NCBI RefSeq assembly: GCF_009857595.1
Contig: NZ_WWCU01000014.1
Span: 62,001 to 126,000, forward strand
Origin: Pseudoduganella aquatica
GTDB lineage: Bacteria; Pseudomonadota; Gammaproteobacteria; Burkholderiales; Burkholderiaceae_D
Reading direction: 5' to 3'
DNA length: 64,000 nucleotides
This document shows, one piece after another, positions 43,958 to 53,501 of this stretch. The notes under the pieces were generated by a model that ran no database searches, had not been told where the DNA came from, and saw nothing but the letters and a program-made list of their open reading frames with translations. The translations under genes were made by a program, and so were the position numbers. How positions within the stretch are numbered: position 1 is the stretch's first letter; every line of letters starts with the position of its first letter.

Positions 43958-44395
43958 ATGAGTGAACCGCGTCCCATCGATGTCCTGCTGGCCAAGTATA
44001 GCGAAAGCCATCTGAACCACACCAACGAGATCATCCATTTCGTGTGTGTGCCCGCCATCGTGTTTTCCCTGCTGGGCCTGATCTGGAGCCTGCAACCCAT
44101 GGCAGCGCTGGGCGTGGTGCTGCTGTCGCTGGCGTATTATGTGCGCCTGTCCATCCCCTTCGCCGCCGGCATGCTGGTGATGTCGCTGCTGATGCTGGGC
44201 GTGCTGTCGGTGCTGCCGCCGCCGGCCATCCTGCCGCTGTCGGTCGCCATCTTCGTGCTGGCCTGGATCGGCCAGTTCATCGGCCACAAGATCGAGGGCA
44301 AAAAACCGTCCTTTTTCGACGATGTGCGCTTCCTGCTGATCGGCCCGCTGTTCGTGCTGGGCTTCCTGTACCGCCGCCTGAAATTGGCTTACTGA
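43958..44395 (+). CDS. DUF962/Mpo1-like integral membrane protein
   Basis: Membrane protein of 145 residues with about four hydrophobic spans (VPAIVFSLLGLIWSL, ALGVVLLSLAYYVRL, AAGMLVMSLLMLGVLSVL, PLSVAIFVLAWIGQFIGHKIEGKKPSFFDDVRFLLIGPLFVLGFLYR). The HFVCVPAI and QFIGHKIEGKKP histidine motifs match DUF962; yeast Mpo1 of this family is an Fe(II) dioxygenase acting on 2-hydroxy fatty acids. The ATG at 43958 has GGAG nine bases upstream; 43940 is an alternative. Bacterial role unproven. Confidence 0.87.
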   Translation: MSEPRPIDVLLAKYSESHLNHTNEIIHFVCVPAIVFSLLGLIWSLQPMAALGVVLLSLAYYVRLSIPFAAGMLVMSLLMLGVLSVLPPPAILPLSVAIFVLAWIGQFIGHKIEGKKPSFFDDVRFLLIGPLFVLGFLYRRLKLAY

Positions 44396-44441
44396 CGCTA
44401 TCCGCCGAGCAAGATGGTGCGAAAATCCGTATACTGCGCGG

Positions 44442-45386
44442 ATGTCCTCGCCTATCCTCTTTGCCATCGCCTGCCTGATCTGGGGTTCTACCTTCTGGGC
44501 TATCACCTTGCAGCTGGGCGACGTCGCCCCGGCCGTTTCCATTGTTTACCGCTTCGGCCTGGCCTCGGCCACGCTGTTCGCCTGGTGCCTGCTGCGCGGC
44601 GACCGCCTGCGCATGCCGTGGAAGGTGCAGCGCTGGATGCTGCTGCAGGGCGTGGCCACCTTCGCCATCAGCTATGTGTGCACCTACACGTCGGAACAGT
44701 ATTTGGTGTCCGCACTGGTGGCCGTGCTGTTCGTGCTGATGGTGTTCTGGACCCCGATCTGCAACCGCTTCATGTTCGGCACGCCGCTCACCTGGCGCAT
44801 GTGGAGCGCGGCGGCGGTGTCGATCTGCGGCGTGATCCTGCTGTTCTATGACGCCATCCACCACGCCTGGAAAGACATCCTGTCCGGCGGCAGCGGCCAC
44901 TTCCTGCTGGGCCTCGCGCTCGCGCTGTGCGCCACCATGGCCAGCACCATCGGCAACGTGGTGGTGGTGAAGGTGCGCGAGGAGTCCTCGAACGTATTCC
45001 TGACCATGGCCTGGGCCATGTTCTGGGGCACCCTGGCGGTGGCCTGCTGGGCGCTGCTCAACGGCCAGGAATTCCGCCTGCCGTCGCGCCCCAGCTACTG
45101 GGCCGGCCTGGTCTACCTGTCCGTGTTCGGCTCCGTGATCGCCTTCGGCGCCTATTTCACGCTGATCCACCGCATCGGTTCGCAAAAGGCGGTGTATATC
45201 GGCGTGGTGACGCCGGTGATCTCGGTGCTGCTGTCGATCCAGCTGGAGCACTACCGGCCCGGTGCCATGGAGTGGTTCGGCATGGTATTGTGCTTGTCCA
45301 GCGTGGTGTGGGCATTGAAGGCGCCCGCATCGTCCGTCAAATCCGCAAAATCCGTCCCTTTAGATAACCAACTTGAAGCGCAATGA
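44442..45386 (+). CDS. EamA/DMT-family transporter
   Basis: Inner-membrane drug/metabolite exporter-type protein of 314 residues with two repeats of five hydrophobic spans: MSSPILFAIACLIWGSTFWAI begins repeat one and GHFLLGLALALCATMASTIGNVVVVKV begins repeat two; GSVIAFGAYFTLIHRIGSQKAVYIGVVTPVISVLLSI is the typical end of the second EamA domain. Substrate unknown. Its ATG lies 46 bases after the DUF962 gene, and its stop overlaps the next gene's ATG, so the three may be co-transcribed. Confidence 0.9.
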   Translation: MSSPILFAIACLIWGSTFWAITLQLGDVAPAVSIVYRFGLASATLFAWCLLRGDRLRMPWKVQRWMLLQGVATFAISYVCTYTSEQYLVSALVAVLFVLMVFWTPICNRFMFGTPLTWRMWSAAAVSICGVILLFYDAIHHAWKDILSGGSGHFLLGLALALCATMASTIGNVVVVKVREESSNVFLTMAWAMFWGTLAVACWALLNGQEFRLPSRPSYWAGLVYLSVFGSVIAFGAYFTLIHRIGSQKAVYIGVVTPVISVLLSIQLEHYRPGAMEWFGMVLCLSSVVWALKAPASSVKSAKSVPLDNQLEAQ

Positions 45387-45871
45387 ACTCTACTAGCCTG
45401 TCCATCCGCCCCGCCCTGCCTGAAGACGTGAATGCCATTTTCGGCATGATTTTTGAGCTGGCGGTGTTTGAAAAACTGGAGCACATGGTGGTGGCCAACG
45501 AGGCCAAGCTGCATGAGAGCCTGTTCGGCGACCATCCCGCCGCCGAGGCGATCGTAGGCGTGGAAAACGGCGAAGTGGTGACCTTCGCCCTGTTCTTCCA
45601 TAACTTCTCCACCTTCCTGTGCCAGAAGGGCTTGTACCTGGAAGACTTGTACGTAAAGCAGAATTGCCGTGGCAAGGGCTATGGCAAGCAGATGCTGGTG
45701 GCGCTGGCGCAGCTGGCGGTGGAACGCAAGTGCGGCCGCTTCGAGTGGTCGGTGCTGGACTGGAACGAGAACGCGATCAAGTTCTACCAGGGCATGGGCG
45801 CTACCGTGATGCCGGACTGGCGCATCTGCCGCGTGACCGGCGACGCGCTGTCGCAGCTGGCCACGGATTGA
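45383..45871 (+). CDS. GNAT-family N-acetyltransferase (diamine acetyltransferase-like)
   Basis: Acetyl-CoA-dependent acetyltransferase of 162 residues. The acetyl-CoA loop is NCRGKGYGKQMLVALAQLA, preceded by LYLEDLYVKQ and followed by the conserved LDWNENAIKFYQGMGA. The overall pattern, including FALFFHNFSTFLCQKGLYLEDL, resembles spermidine/diamine acetyltransferases; the actual substrate is uncertain. Its ATG overlaps the EamA stop codon by four bases (ATGA), suggesting coupled expression. Confidence 0.9.
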   Translation: MNSTSLSIRPALPEDVNAIFGMIFELAVFEKLEHMVVANEAKLHESLFGDHPAAEAIVGVENGEVVTFALFFHNFSTFLCQKGLYLEDLYVKQNCRGKGYGKQMLVALAQLAVERKCGRFEWSVLDWNENAIKFYQGMGATVMPDWRICRVTGDALSQLATD

Positions 45872-47446
45872 TTATCGGCCGGCCCGGCCCGCCGGCGCCG
45901 CCCAGCGTTCCAGCAGTTCAAACAGGCCTTGCGTCAGCAGGGCCAGCACAGCGGCGGGCAGCGCGCCCGCCAGCAGCATGTCGTTGTCGTTCAGCGCCAG
46001 GCCGATGGTGATGCGTTCGCCGTAGCCGCCTGCGCCGATGAAGGCCGCTATCGTGGCCGTGCCCACGCTCATCACCGCAGCCGTCTTCACGCCCGCCAGT
46101 ATCACCGGCATGGCCAGCGGCAATTCCACATGCACCAGCTGGTGCCATCCTCTCAATCCCAATCCTTGCGCCGCCAGTTTCAGGCCGGGCGGAACCTGGC
46201 CTATGCCGGTGCAGGTGTTGCGCACGATGGGCAGCAAGGCGTACACGAACAGCGCCACCAGGGCTGGCGCCGTGCCTATGCTGCCCAGCAGCGGGATCAT
46301 CATGGCCAGCAGGGCCAGCGAGGGGATGGTCTGCAGCACGCCGGTCAGCGCGAGCACTGTCTGGCGCAGGCGCGGCACGTAGGCGGCCAGCACGCCTAGC
46401 GGCACGCCCACGGCGCAGGCCAGCGCCACCGCCAGCAGCACCAGGGTGATGTGCTGGCGCGTGAGCGTCCACAGGCTGGCGTCGAAGATTTTCGCGAGCA
46501 GGCCGGGGCGCGCGGCTGGAGCCGTTGTCGCGGCGGCGGCGGCTGGCGCGGATGCGCGGGAGCTGGCCTGGGCTGCGAGCCAGGCGGCAGCGACCGAGGT
46601 GAAGTTCTTGCCCTCGACTTCGGCGGCGGCGTTCATGGCGATCATGCCGGCGGCGGAGATGCGGCCTTCGAGCTGCTGGATGGCGCGCCAGGCGGCGGGG
46701 AAGCGCTGCGCGGCGTCCAGGCGGTAGAGCAGCACGGCGTCGTAGCGGGGGAAGTAGCCTTTGTCGTCCTCCAGAACACGCAGGCCGTATTGGCCGATCT
46801 TGGCGTCCGTGGAGTAGATGTCGATCACGTCCACCTGCTTCTGCGCCAGCGCTTCGTAGGCGACGCCGTGATCCAGCCCCATCGGCTTCTGCGCCAGGCC
46901 GTAGCGCTGGGCGAGCCCGGGCCACCCGTCAGCGCGGCCGATGAATTCGTGCGACAGGCCGAACTTGTAGCCGCCCTGCCCCGCCAGCGCGCTCAGTGTG
47001 CGCGCGCCGCCGTCTCCGCGCGTGGCCAGCGCGTACGTGTTGTTGAAGCCCAGCGGCACCGCCACGCCCAGCCCCATCGGCGCCAGTTCGCGCCGCAGCT
47101 GCTCCAGTGGCGCAGGCGTGCTGCGCTTCAGGATTTCGAACGCGATGGTGCCCGTGTATTCGGGGTAGACGTCAATCGACCCAGCCTTGAGCGCGGCCAG
47201 CACAATCGCTGTGTTGCCCAGCCCCTGCTTGTGTTCCGCCCTGGCGTGCGGCGCGGCGGTCTGCAGCAGTATTTCGCCGAGGATGTAGGATTCGGTGAAA
47301 CGCTTGGAGCCTATGCGCAGAACACCGTCATCCGCCGCAGCCAGCGGCGGCGCGGCGAGCAGCGCAACGGCAAGCGAGAAAGCCAGCGGAAACGCGCCGG
47401 CCAAACGCAGGAGCGCGCGCAGGCGGGCTTGCAGATAAGCCCGCAA
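45872..47446 (-). CDS. Fused osmoprotectant ABC transporter: substrate-binding plus permease
   Basis: Protein of 524 residues joining two usually separate parts. After a signal-like N-terminus (ending PPLAAADDG), residues about 40-290 form a quaternary-ammonium binding protein (LRIGSKRFTESYILGEILLQ; VYPEYTGTIAFEIL; VDVIDIYSTDAKI). Residues about 320-510 are an OpuCB/YehW-like permease (HITLVLLAVALACAVGVPLGVLAAY; GVLQTIPSLALLAMMIPLLG; VGTATIAAFIGAGGYG). Probable substrate glycine betaine, choline or carnitine. The start is a TTG one base after the metalloprotease stop, with no good ribosome binding site, implying coupling. No ATPase gene is adjacent. Confidence 0.87.
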   Translation of the reverse strand: MRAYLQARLRALLRLAGAFPLAFSLAVALLAAPPLAAADDGVLRIGSKRFTESYILGEILLQTAAPHARAEHKQGLGNTAIVLAALKAGSIDVYPEYTGTIAFEILKRSTPAPLEQLRRELAPMGLGVAVPLGFNNTYALATRGDGGARTLSALAGQGGYKFGLSHEFIGRADGWPGLAQRYGLAQKPMGLDHGVAYEALAQKQVDVIDIYSTDAKIGQYGLRVLEDDKGYFPRYDAVLLYRLDAAQRFPAAWRAIQQLEGRISAAGMIAMNAAAEVEGKNFTSVAAAWLAAQASSRASAPAAAAATTAPAARPGLLAKIFDASLWTLTRQHITLVLLAVALACAVGVPLGVLAAYVPRLRQTVLALTGVLQTIPSLALLAMMIPLLGSIGTAPALVALFVYALLPIVRNTCTGIGQVPPGLKLAAQGLGLRGWHQLVHVELPLAMPVILAGVKTAAVMSVGTATIAAFIGAGGYGERITIGLALNDNDMLLAGALPAAVLALLTQGLFELLERWAAPAGRAGR

Positions 47447-47447
47447 A

Positions 47448-50099
47448 TCAGGCGCCCGCGCGCATCATCGGCGCTTTCAGGGCCTGGCTCAGCGTTTCAT
47501 AGCTTTCGGCCAGGTGGGCTCTCGCCTCGTTGCTGAGGGAGCCGGAACCAGTGTGGTTGCCAAATAAGGCGCCGCGTATATCGCGCTGCAGCGCCAGCGC
47601 CTGCTGCCGCTGCAGGCTGCGCGCGTCGGCCCGCGTACCGGGCGAAACGCGCAGCAGCGACGAGGCCACCCGCTTCAGGTGTTCGCGCTGCAGATTGCGC
47701 CGCATGCTGTTGATGTCCTTGCCGGTTTTGAGCTCGCTCCACACCGCCGACTGCACCGTGGTGTACAGCTCGTCCAGCGCCAGCGCCTTCTTCGGCTTGT
47801 CCACCTTTTCCTGCGAATCGAGCAGGCGGCCGGCCACCGGGTCCGACATCAGCTGGTCCAGCGCGGCCGATTGCAGCGACAGCACATAGCTGCCCACGGA
47901 AACGTCCGGCTTGAAACGCGCCATCAGCTGGTCGCCGCCCAGGCGGCTCACCATGTCCGGCGCGAACTTGAAGCTGTCGGCGCGGAACAGGTTGTTGGTC
48001 AGCAGCTTGAGCGCGGCGCGCTGGCGCTCCACAGACACCGGCGTGAACGTGGCGCGGCCGGTTCCCGCGTGGTCGCGCAGGTGCGTTACGCCGCCCACGT
48101 ATTTCACCACCACCGGCATCACGCGCGCGAACTGCGAGAAGCCGTGTTCAAAGCTGCGGCGCAGCGACTCGTAGCTTTCGCCCGGCTTCAGGCGGCGGGT
48201 CTGCACGCGGTCCCACAGCTCGCGCGACATGGCCAGCCGGCGCTGGAAGTAGGCCAGCGGATCGTCTCCCAGGTCGAAGACATTCACGCCGGGGTCGGAC
48301 ACGCCTCCATACGCTTCCTGGTCGGTGCCGAACGCCAGTTGCGGTTCATTGGAGCGGCTGGCGATGCGCGCCAGTTCGTCCTTCTCCTGTTCCGGCGCGA
48401 TAGGCTTGTAGGCGTATTCGATGGCCCAATAGTCGTATGGCCCCAGCACGGAGGTGACGTATTCGCCCTGCTGCTCGCCCTTCACGGCCAAGTTGAAGGG
48501 CGTGTAGTCCATGACGGAGCCGGTCATGCCGTTCTTGGCGGTGAAGGCCTTGTCCTGCAGCTGCTTCAGGCTGTAGATGGTGGACGAACGGAAGTTGTGC
48601 CGCAGGCCCAGCGTGTGGCCCACCTCGTGCATGATGATGGAGCGCACATAGGCTTGCGCCAGCGCCTCGGCTTGCGGGCTGTCCATTTCGAATTCGCCGC
48701 GCGCTTCCATCAGATCCATCGCGAAGCCCATTTCCTGTGCCGACGCCATGCCGTAGTCGCAGCGCGCTTCATTGTGTTCCAGGCCTAACTGCTCGGCGCC
48801 GAAGCGCGTGTCCTCGCTGGCCATGCGGCGCGCGCTGCGGGCGAAGGAATCGCTCATGCCGATGTCGGCATCGAGGATCTCGCCGCTGCGCGGGTCCACC
48901 TGGCTGGGGCCGATGGCGAAGCCCGCGTCCACGCCCGCATACCAGCGCACGGAAGCATGGCGCGCATCCATCGTGTCGAAGGTGTCCGTGGCTTCCTGCT
49001 GCCTGACCACGATGGCGTCCTTGAAGCCGATGCGCTCGAAGGCCGCGTTCCAGGCCAGCACGCCCTGCTTCACCGACTCGCGGTACTTCACGGGGATGTT
49101 CTTGTCCAGCCAGTAGACGATGGGCTGTTTGGGTTCGGACAGGGCCAGCGCCGGGTCCTTCTTCTCCAGGCGCCAGCGGTTCACCGCATGGCTGGTCTGC
49201 TCGGGCTTGAGGTCGTCCGTGAAATCGAAGCTGGTGCTGACGAAATGGCCGATGCGGTCGTCCGCCGCGCGGGCCGGCATGGGCTGCTCGGGCAGCGGCA
49301 TGAAGCTGTAGTAGAAGCCGAGGAACATGCTGCGCGGGTCCGGCAGCGTGAACGGCGGCGGTGCAAAGATCGCGGTGGGCAGGGCCACCAGCGGCGTGGC
49401 GGCCACGCGCGGCACAAAGTAGTGCGCGTTCACATGCAGGCCTGTCATGCCGTCGTCGCTGCGGATGTTGCCGAAGCTGCTGTTGCGCGGGTCCAGCGTG
49501 TAGGCCATGCGGAAGGCCGATTCCAGACGGGTACTGTAGCCGGGAATGTCGGCGAACAGCAGCGCGTTCGCTTCCACCAGCACGCCCTTGCCTTGCGGAT
49601 TGGGCGCGCTGGCCACCGGCGCGGCGCTCAGCAGGCTGTCCGAGAAGCCCTGCGCCACGGCCAGCGCCTGCGGCGTGCCCAGCTTGGCGCGATAGGTGGT
49701 GTTCAGGGCGATGAGCTGCACCAGGCTGCCGATCTTGCGGAACATGACGACCGCGCTGCGCGTCATCTGGCCACCGTACACGCCGCGTTCGCCTATGCCG
49801 CTGGCCGTGTTGACGGACATGAAGAAGGGCTGGTCGAACTGCTCGGGCTTCAGCTCCAGCCAGACCTTCTCGTCCTTCTGGTACAGCGCGAAGAAGCCCG
49901 GCAGGCGCTGCGCGCCCTTGATGATTTCAGCGAAGGGCTTGGGGGCGGCGGCGTCCGGCCGGGGCGCGCCCGGCGCGGCGGCGGGCACGGTCGGTTGCGC
50001 GGGCGTGGTGGCCACCAGCGGCACATCGGGGACCGGCGGGGATTGTGCGTAAGCGTGGGTGCTCAGGGCCAGCAGGACGGCAAGGCGGATCGGTCGCAT
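47448..50099 (-). CDS. Secreted zinc metalloprotease, DUF5117/DUF4953 type
   Basis: Exported metzincin-like protein of 883 residues with a signal peptide (MRPIRLAVLLALSTHAYAQ) and a proline/alanine-rich linker. The zinc motif HEVGHTLGLRHNF (HExxHxxGxxH) lies near residue 490, and the wider architecture (N-terminal DUF5117-like KVWLELKPEQFDQPFFMSVNTASGIG, catalytic domain, then EKDELARIASRSNEPQLAFGTDQEAYG) fits this family. The Met-turn candidate is SVMDYTPF. Protein substrate unknown. It stands at the head of a unit with the fused transporter gene one base downstream. Confidence 0.88.
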   Translation of the reverse strand: MRPIRLAVLLALSTHAYAQSPPVPDVPLVATTPAQPTVPAAAPGAPRPDAAAPKPFAEIIKGAQRLPGFFALYQKDEKVWLELKPEQFDQPFFMSVNTASGIGERGVYGGQMTRSAVVMFRKIGSLVQLIALNTTYRAKLGTPQALAVAQGFSDSLLSAAPVASAPNPQGKGVLVEANALLFADIPGYSTRLESAFRMAYTLDPRNSSFGNIRSDDGMTGLHVNAHYFVPRVAATPLVALPTAIFAPPPFTLPDPRSMFLGFYYSFMPLPEQPMPARAADDRIGHFVSTSFDFTDDLKPEQTSHAVNRWRLEKKDPALALSEPKQPIVYWLDKNIPVKYRESVKQGVLAWNAAFERIGFKDAIVVRQQEATDTFDTMDARHASVRWYAGVDAGFAIGPSQVDPRSGEILDADIGMSDSFARSARRMASEDTRFGAEQLGLEHNEARCDYGMASAQEMGFAMDLMEARGEFEMDSPQAEALAQAYVRSIIMHEVGHTLGLRHNFRSSTIYSLKQLQDKAFTAKNGMTGSVMDYTPFNLAVKGEQQGEYVTSVLGPYDYWAIEYAYKPIAPEQEKDELARIASRSNEPQLAFGTDQEAYGGVSDPGVNVFDLGDDPLAYFQRRLAMSRELWDRVQTRRLKPGESYESLRRSFEHGFSQFARVMPVVVKYVGGVTHLRDHAGTGRATFTPVSVERQRAALKLLTNNLFRADSFKFAPDMVSRLGGDQLMARFKPDVSVGSYVLSLQSAALDQLMSDPVAGRLLDSQEKVDKPKKALALDELYTTVQSAVWSELKTGKDINSMRRNLQREHLKRVASSLLRVSPGTRADARSLQRQQALALQRDIRGALFGNHTGSGSLSNEARAHLAESYETLSQALKAPMMRAGA

Positions 50100-50183
50100 G
50101 ATGTGTGTGCCAATGGCGCAGATGGGATTGCATTAATGTACACGATCGGCAAAGTCCGGAAGGAAATTTACCGGCGGCGCATT

Positions 50184-50278
50184 GGCGGGTTACGCTACGC
50201 TAACCCGCCCTACGGAATGCCAATTCGACCACAAGCATACGCAATCGTAGGGCGGGTTAGCGGAACGCGTAACCCGCC
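50184..50278. repeat. REPIN-like paired inverted repeat, copy 7
   Basis: Left hairpin GGCGGGTTACG to CTAACCCGCCCTACG, spacer of about 31 bases, right hairpin CGTAGGGCGGGTTAG to CGTAACCCGCC. The right hairpin provides the TAA stop and last residues of hutI. The 157-base gap between the metalloprotease start (50099) and hutI contains little else. Confidence 0.92.
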
Positions 50279-51501
50279 AGAGCCGCCTGCGGCAAACGCC
50301 ACACACCGCCATTGACCACGCCCCGGCACGGGTTGTAGCCAAAGGAATAGGACAAATCCGCAGGGCGCGCAATATCCCACAGCGCGAAATCCGCGCGCTT
50401 GCCCACTTCCAGCGTCCCGATCTCATCCTGCCGCCCCAGCGCGCGGGCGGCATGCACGGTGCAACCCGCCAGCGCTTCGAGCGGCGTCAACCGCCACAGC
50501 GTGCAGACCATATTCATCGCCAGCAGCAAGGACGTCATCGGCGACGTCCCGGGATTGTTGTCTGTAGCGACGGCCATCGGCACACCCGCCGCGCGCAATT
50601 CGGCCACGGGCGGCGGCACGGTGTCGCGCAGGAAGTAGTAAGCGCCCGGCAGCAGCACCGCCACCGTGCCGCCCTGCTTCATGGCGGCGATGCCTTCCGC
50701 GCTCAGGCGCTCAAGGTGGTCGGCGGACAAGCCGCCGTAATGCGCCACCAGCTCCGCGCCGCGCATGTCCGACAGCTGCTCGGCGTGCAGCTTGACCGGC
50801 AGGCCCAGCGCAGCGGCGGTGCGGAACACGCGCGCGGTCTGCTCGAGGTTGAAACCTATGCATTCGCAGAAGGCGTCCACCGCGTCCACCAGCCCCTGTT
50901 CGGCCAGCACCGGCATCATGGCGCAGACTGCGTCCACGTAGTCGTCCGCGCGGCCGGCGAATTCCGGCGGTACCGCGTGCGCGCCGAGGAAAGTGGTGGC
51001 CACGTTCACCGGCAGCAGCTCGCCCACGCGGCGCGCCACGCGCAGCATTTTCGCTTCCGATTCCAGCGTCAGCCCATAGCCGGATTTGATCTCCAGCGTG
51101 GTCACGCCCTCGGCCAGCAGGCTGGCGATGCGCGGCAGGCTTTGCGCATACAGTTCCTCGTCCGATGCGGCGCGCGTGGCGCGCACGGTGGACATGATGC
51201 CGCCGCCGGCCTTGGAAATATCCTCGTAGCTGGCGCCGTTCAGCCGGGCCTCGAATTCGTCGCTGCGGTTGCCCGCATGGACGATGTGCGTGTGGCAGTC
51301 GATCAGGCCGGGCGTGAGCCAGTGGCCGCCGCAGTCATGCACCGCTGCCGCAGCGCCTGCAGCGGCCGCATCGTCCGCCGCGCCCAGCCAGGCGATGCGC
51401 CCGTCCTTCACGGCGACGGCGCCGCAGCGCAGTTCGCCGTACCCCTCAACCATCGTGGCCAGATGCACGTTGGTGTACAACACGTCCCAGGCAGCGCTCA
51501 T
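50257..51501 (-). CDS. hutI: Imidazolonepropionase HutI
   Basis: Third enzyme of histidine catabolism: hydrolyses 4-imidazolone-5-propanoate to N-formimino-L-glutamate. Amidohydrolase of 414 residues with metal ligands His70 and His72 in [23 protein letters not shown] and [11 protein letters not shown] as later ligand and active-site segments. It is the last gene of the hut operon, starting at the base after the hutD stop. The final residues (ALAGYAFR) and the TAA stop codon are encoded by repeat copy 7, so the natural C-terminus may have been replaced by a few residues. Confidence 0.97.
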   Translation of the reverse strand: MSAAWDVLYTNVHLATMVEGYGELRCGAVAVKDGRIAWLGAADDAAAAGAAAAVHDCGGHWLTPGLIDCHTHIVHAGNRSDEFEARLNGASYEDISKAGGGIMSTVRATRAASDEELYAQSLPRIASLLAEGVTTLEIKSGYGLTLESEAKMLRVARRVGELLPVNVATTFLGAHAVPPEFAGRADDYVDAVCAMMPVLAEQGLVDAVDAFCECIGFNLEQTARVFRTAAALGLPVKLHAEQLSDMRGAELVAHYGGLSADHLERLSAEGIAAMKQGGTVAVLLPGAYYFLRDTVPPPVAELRAAGVPMAVATDNNPGTSPMTSLLLAMNMVCTLWRLTPLEALAGCTVHAARALGRQDEIGTLEVGKRADFALWDIARPADLSYSFGYNPCRGVVNGGVWRLPQAALAGYAFR

Positions 51502-52095
51502 TTACTCGTCTTCTTCGTCATTGGGGATGATGTCGACGATGAACACCGTGGCGCTTGCCGCCTCCAGCGTCCACACGTCCTCGGTGCTCAGCACCACCGC
51601 GTCGTAGCGCACCATGGCTACGCGCTCGTCGGCGCTGATGATGGCCAGGCTTTCGCCTTCGGCCAGGAACACGATGGTGGTGGCGCTGCGCCGCTCCAGC
51701 GTGGAGAAACCGCGCACCACGCGCCGCTCCAGCTGGTGGCTGCAGCGCGCGCGCCGCGTCATCACGTTAAAGTCGGTGGTCGGGGCGTCGCCCACGGTCG
51801 CTGATACGGCAAGTTCGCCCGGGAAGGCCACCACCGGCTCGCGCTCGCTAAGCGCCACCTTGCGCTCGTTGCCCACGTCCAGCACCACGCACGGCCCGCT
51901 CACCAGCGTCAGCGTGCGGTCGATGCCGGGGAAGAGCGAGAACGGCCCGCTGTGCGCGATCGTCGCCAGGCTGATGCGCCAGTCGAAGTTGTCGAAGGTG
52001 GCGCCGTTGGGCGCGATGGCGATCTCGGTGGTGCTGCCGCCGCCGTTCTTCCATGGCGTGGCGTGCAGGCTTGCGTACTGTATCAGCTTGCTCAT
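51502..52095 (-). CDS. hutD: HutD-family protein
   Basis: Bicupin protein of 197 residues. In Pseudomonas HutD limits over-induction of the hut operon, probably by binding formiminoglutamate; it is not a pathway enzyme. The family N-terminus LHATPWKNGGGSTTEIAIAPNGATFDNFDWRISLATIAHSGPFSLFPGIDRTLTLVSG is conserved here. The ATG at 52095 shares one base with the hutF stop (TAATG). The frame is open to 52185. It sits between hutF and hutI. Confidence 0.92.
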   Translation of the reverse strand: MSKLIQYASLHATPWKNGGGSTTEIAIAPNGATFDNFDWRISLATIAHSGPFSLFPGIDRTLTLVSGPCVVLDVGNERKVALSEREPVVAFPGELAVSATVGDAPTTDFNVMTRRARCSHQLERRVVRGFSTLERRSATTIVFLAEGESLAIISADERVAMVRYDAVVLSTEDVWTLEAASATVFIVDIIPNDEEDE

Positions 52096-53501
52096 TACCG
52101 GAACTCCCGCAGTTCGGCCAGCGTCTGTTTGAAACGCGCGGCGATGGCCTGTTGCGCCGCGTGCTTCTGCTCGCGCACCACCCACTGGCCGCCAGCCAAT
52201 ACATGCTTCACCAGATTGTCGTTACCGCTGAATACCAGCGTGCCGAGGACTTCATCCACCGCCACGCCGTACAGATTGGGGTGGCCGTCGTCGAGCACGA
52301 CGATGTCCGCCCGCTTGCCCGCCTCCAGCGCGCCCACCGCGCGCCCCGCCGCCTGCGCCCCGCCTTGCAGGGCCGACTGCCACAGGAAGTCGCCCACGTT
52401 GCGCTGCGTGGCCGACACCGCGATATTGCGGCGCTGCTGCATCAGGCGCTGGCCGTATTCCAGCCAGCGCAGTTCTTCCACGGCGCTCTGCGAAATATGG
52501 CTGTCGCTGCCGATGCCGAATCGCCCGCCGTGCGCCAGGAAGGGCTCCAGCGGAAACAGGCCGTCGCCCAGGTTGGCCTCGGTGGTCGGGCACAGGCCCG
52601 CCACGGCGCCGCTCCGGGCGATGGACTGCACTTCGCCGTCCACCAGATGGGTGGCGTGCACCAGGCACCAGCGGCTGTCCACCTGCACCTCATCATACAG
52701 GTATTGCACCGGGCGCCTGCCGCTGAATTCCAGCGACTGCCGCACTTCGCCCTGCTGCTCGGCGATATGGATGTGCACCGGGCGATTGTGCGGCAAGCTG
52801 GCCAGCACTTCCTTGATCTGGGACACGGAAGCGGCGCGCAGCGAATGCGGCGCCACGCCCACTTCGGTCTGCGCGTCGCGCAGGGTTTCCAGCCCGCCGA
52901 TAATCTTCAGCACATCCTGCGCGTCCGTCTTGAAGCGCTGCTGCTCGGGCTTGAGCGGCTCGCTGCCGAAGCCGGCGTAGCTGTACAGCACCGGCAGCAT
53001 GGTCATGCCGATGCCGGCCAGCCTGGCGCCTGCGATCACGCGCTCCGCCGTTTCGGCCGGGTTGGCGTACATGGCGCCGTCCGGCGCGCGCTGCACGTAG
53101 TGGAATTCGCACACCGAGGTGTAGCCGTGGCGCAGGCATTCGCTGAACAGCTGCGCGGCGATGGCTTCCATGTGCTCGGGCGTAATGTTGCGGGCAAAGC
53201 GGTACATGAGGTCGCGCCAGGTCCAGAAGCTGTCTGCGACGTTGCCGGCTGCGTCGCCGGCCTTCTCGGTCAGGCCGCCCAGGGCGCGCTGGAAGCTGTG
53301 CGAGTGCAGGTTGACCATGCCGGGAATGGCGTATTCAGCCAGTTCCACGCCGGCCGGGTGCAGGGCCTTGGGCGTGACATCGATCAGCTCGCCGCCCGCG
53401 TCCCACTGCAGCAGCACGTCCTGCGCCCAGCCGGACGGCAGCAAGGCGTTGCGGGCGAACAGCGCGCTGGCGGCTGCCCCGGATGCGGACGCGCCGCTCA
53501 T
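52095..53501 (-). CDS. hutF: Formimidoylglutamate deiminase HutF
   Basis: Amidohydrolase of 468 residues that deiminates N-formimino-L-glutamate to N-formyl-L-glutamate, releasing ammonia; with HutG this is the two-step branch of histidine degradation. Metal-binding HxH is at His66 and His68 (GMVNLHSHSFQRAL), with VHIHIAEQQGEV, CLVHATHL and GSDSHIS completing the site. The ATG at 53501 (MSGASASG) overlaps the hutG stop by four bases; an ATG at 53522 is in frame but less likely. Confidence 0.95.
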   Translation of the reverse strand: MSGASASGAAASALFARNALLPSGWAQDVLLQWDAGGELIDVTPKALHPAGVELAEYAIPGMVNLHSHSFQRALGGLTEKAGDAAGNVADSFWTWRDLMYRFARNITPEHMEAIAAQLFSECLRHGYTSVCEFHYVQRAPDGAMYANPAETAERVIAGARLAGIGMTMLPVLYSYAGFGSEPLKPEQQRFKTDAQDVLKIIGGLETLRDAQTEVGVAPHSLRAASVSQIKEVLASLPHNRPVHIHIAEQQGEVRQSLEFSGRRPVQYLYDEVQVDSRWCLVHATHLVDGEVQSIARSGAVAGLCPTTEANLGDGLFPLEPFLAHGGRFGIGSDSHISQSAVEELRWLEYGQRLMQQRRNIAVSATQRNVGDFLWQSALQGGAQAAGRAVGALEAGKRADIVVLDDGHPNLYGVAVDEVLGTLVFSGNDNLVKHVLAGGQWVVREQKHAAQQAIAARFKQTLAELREFR

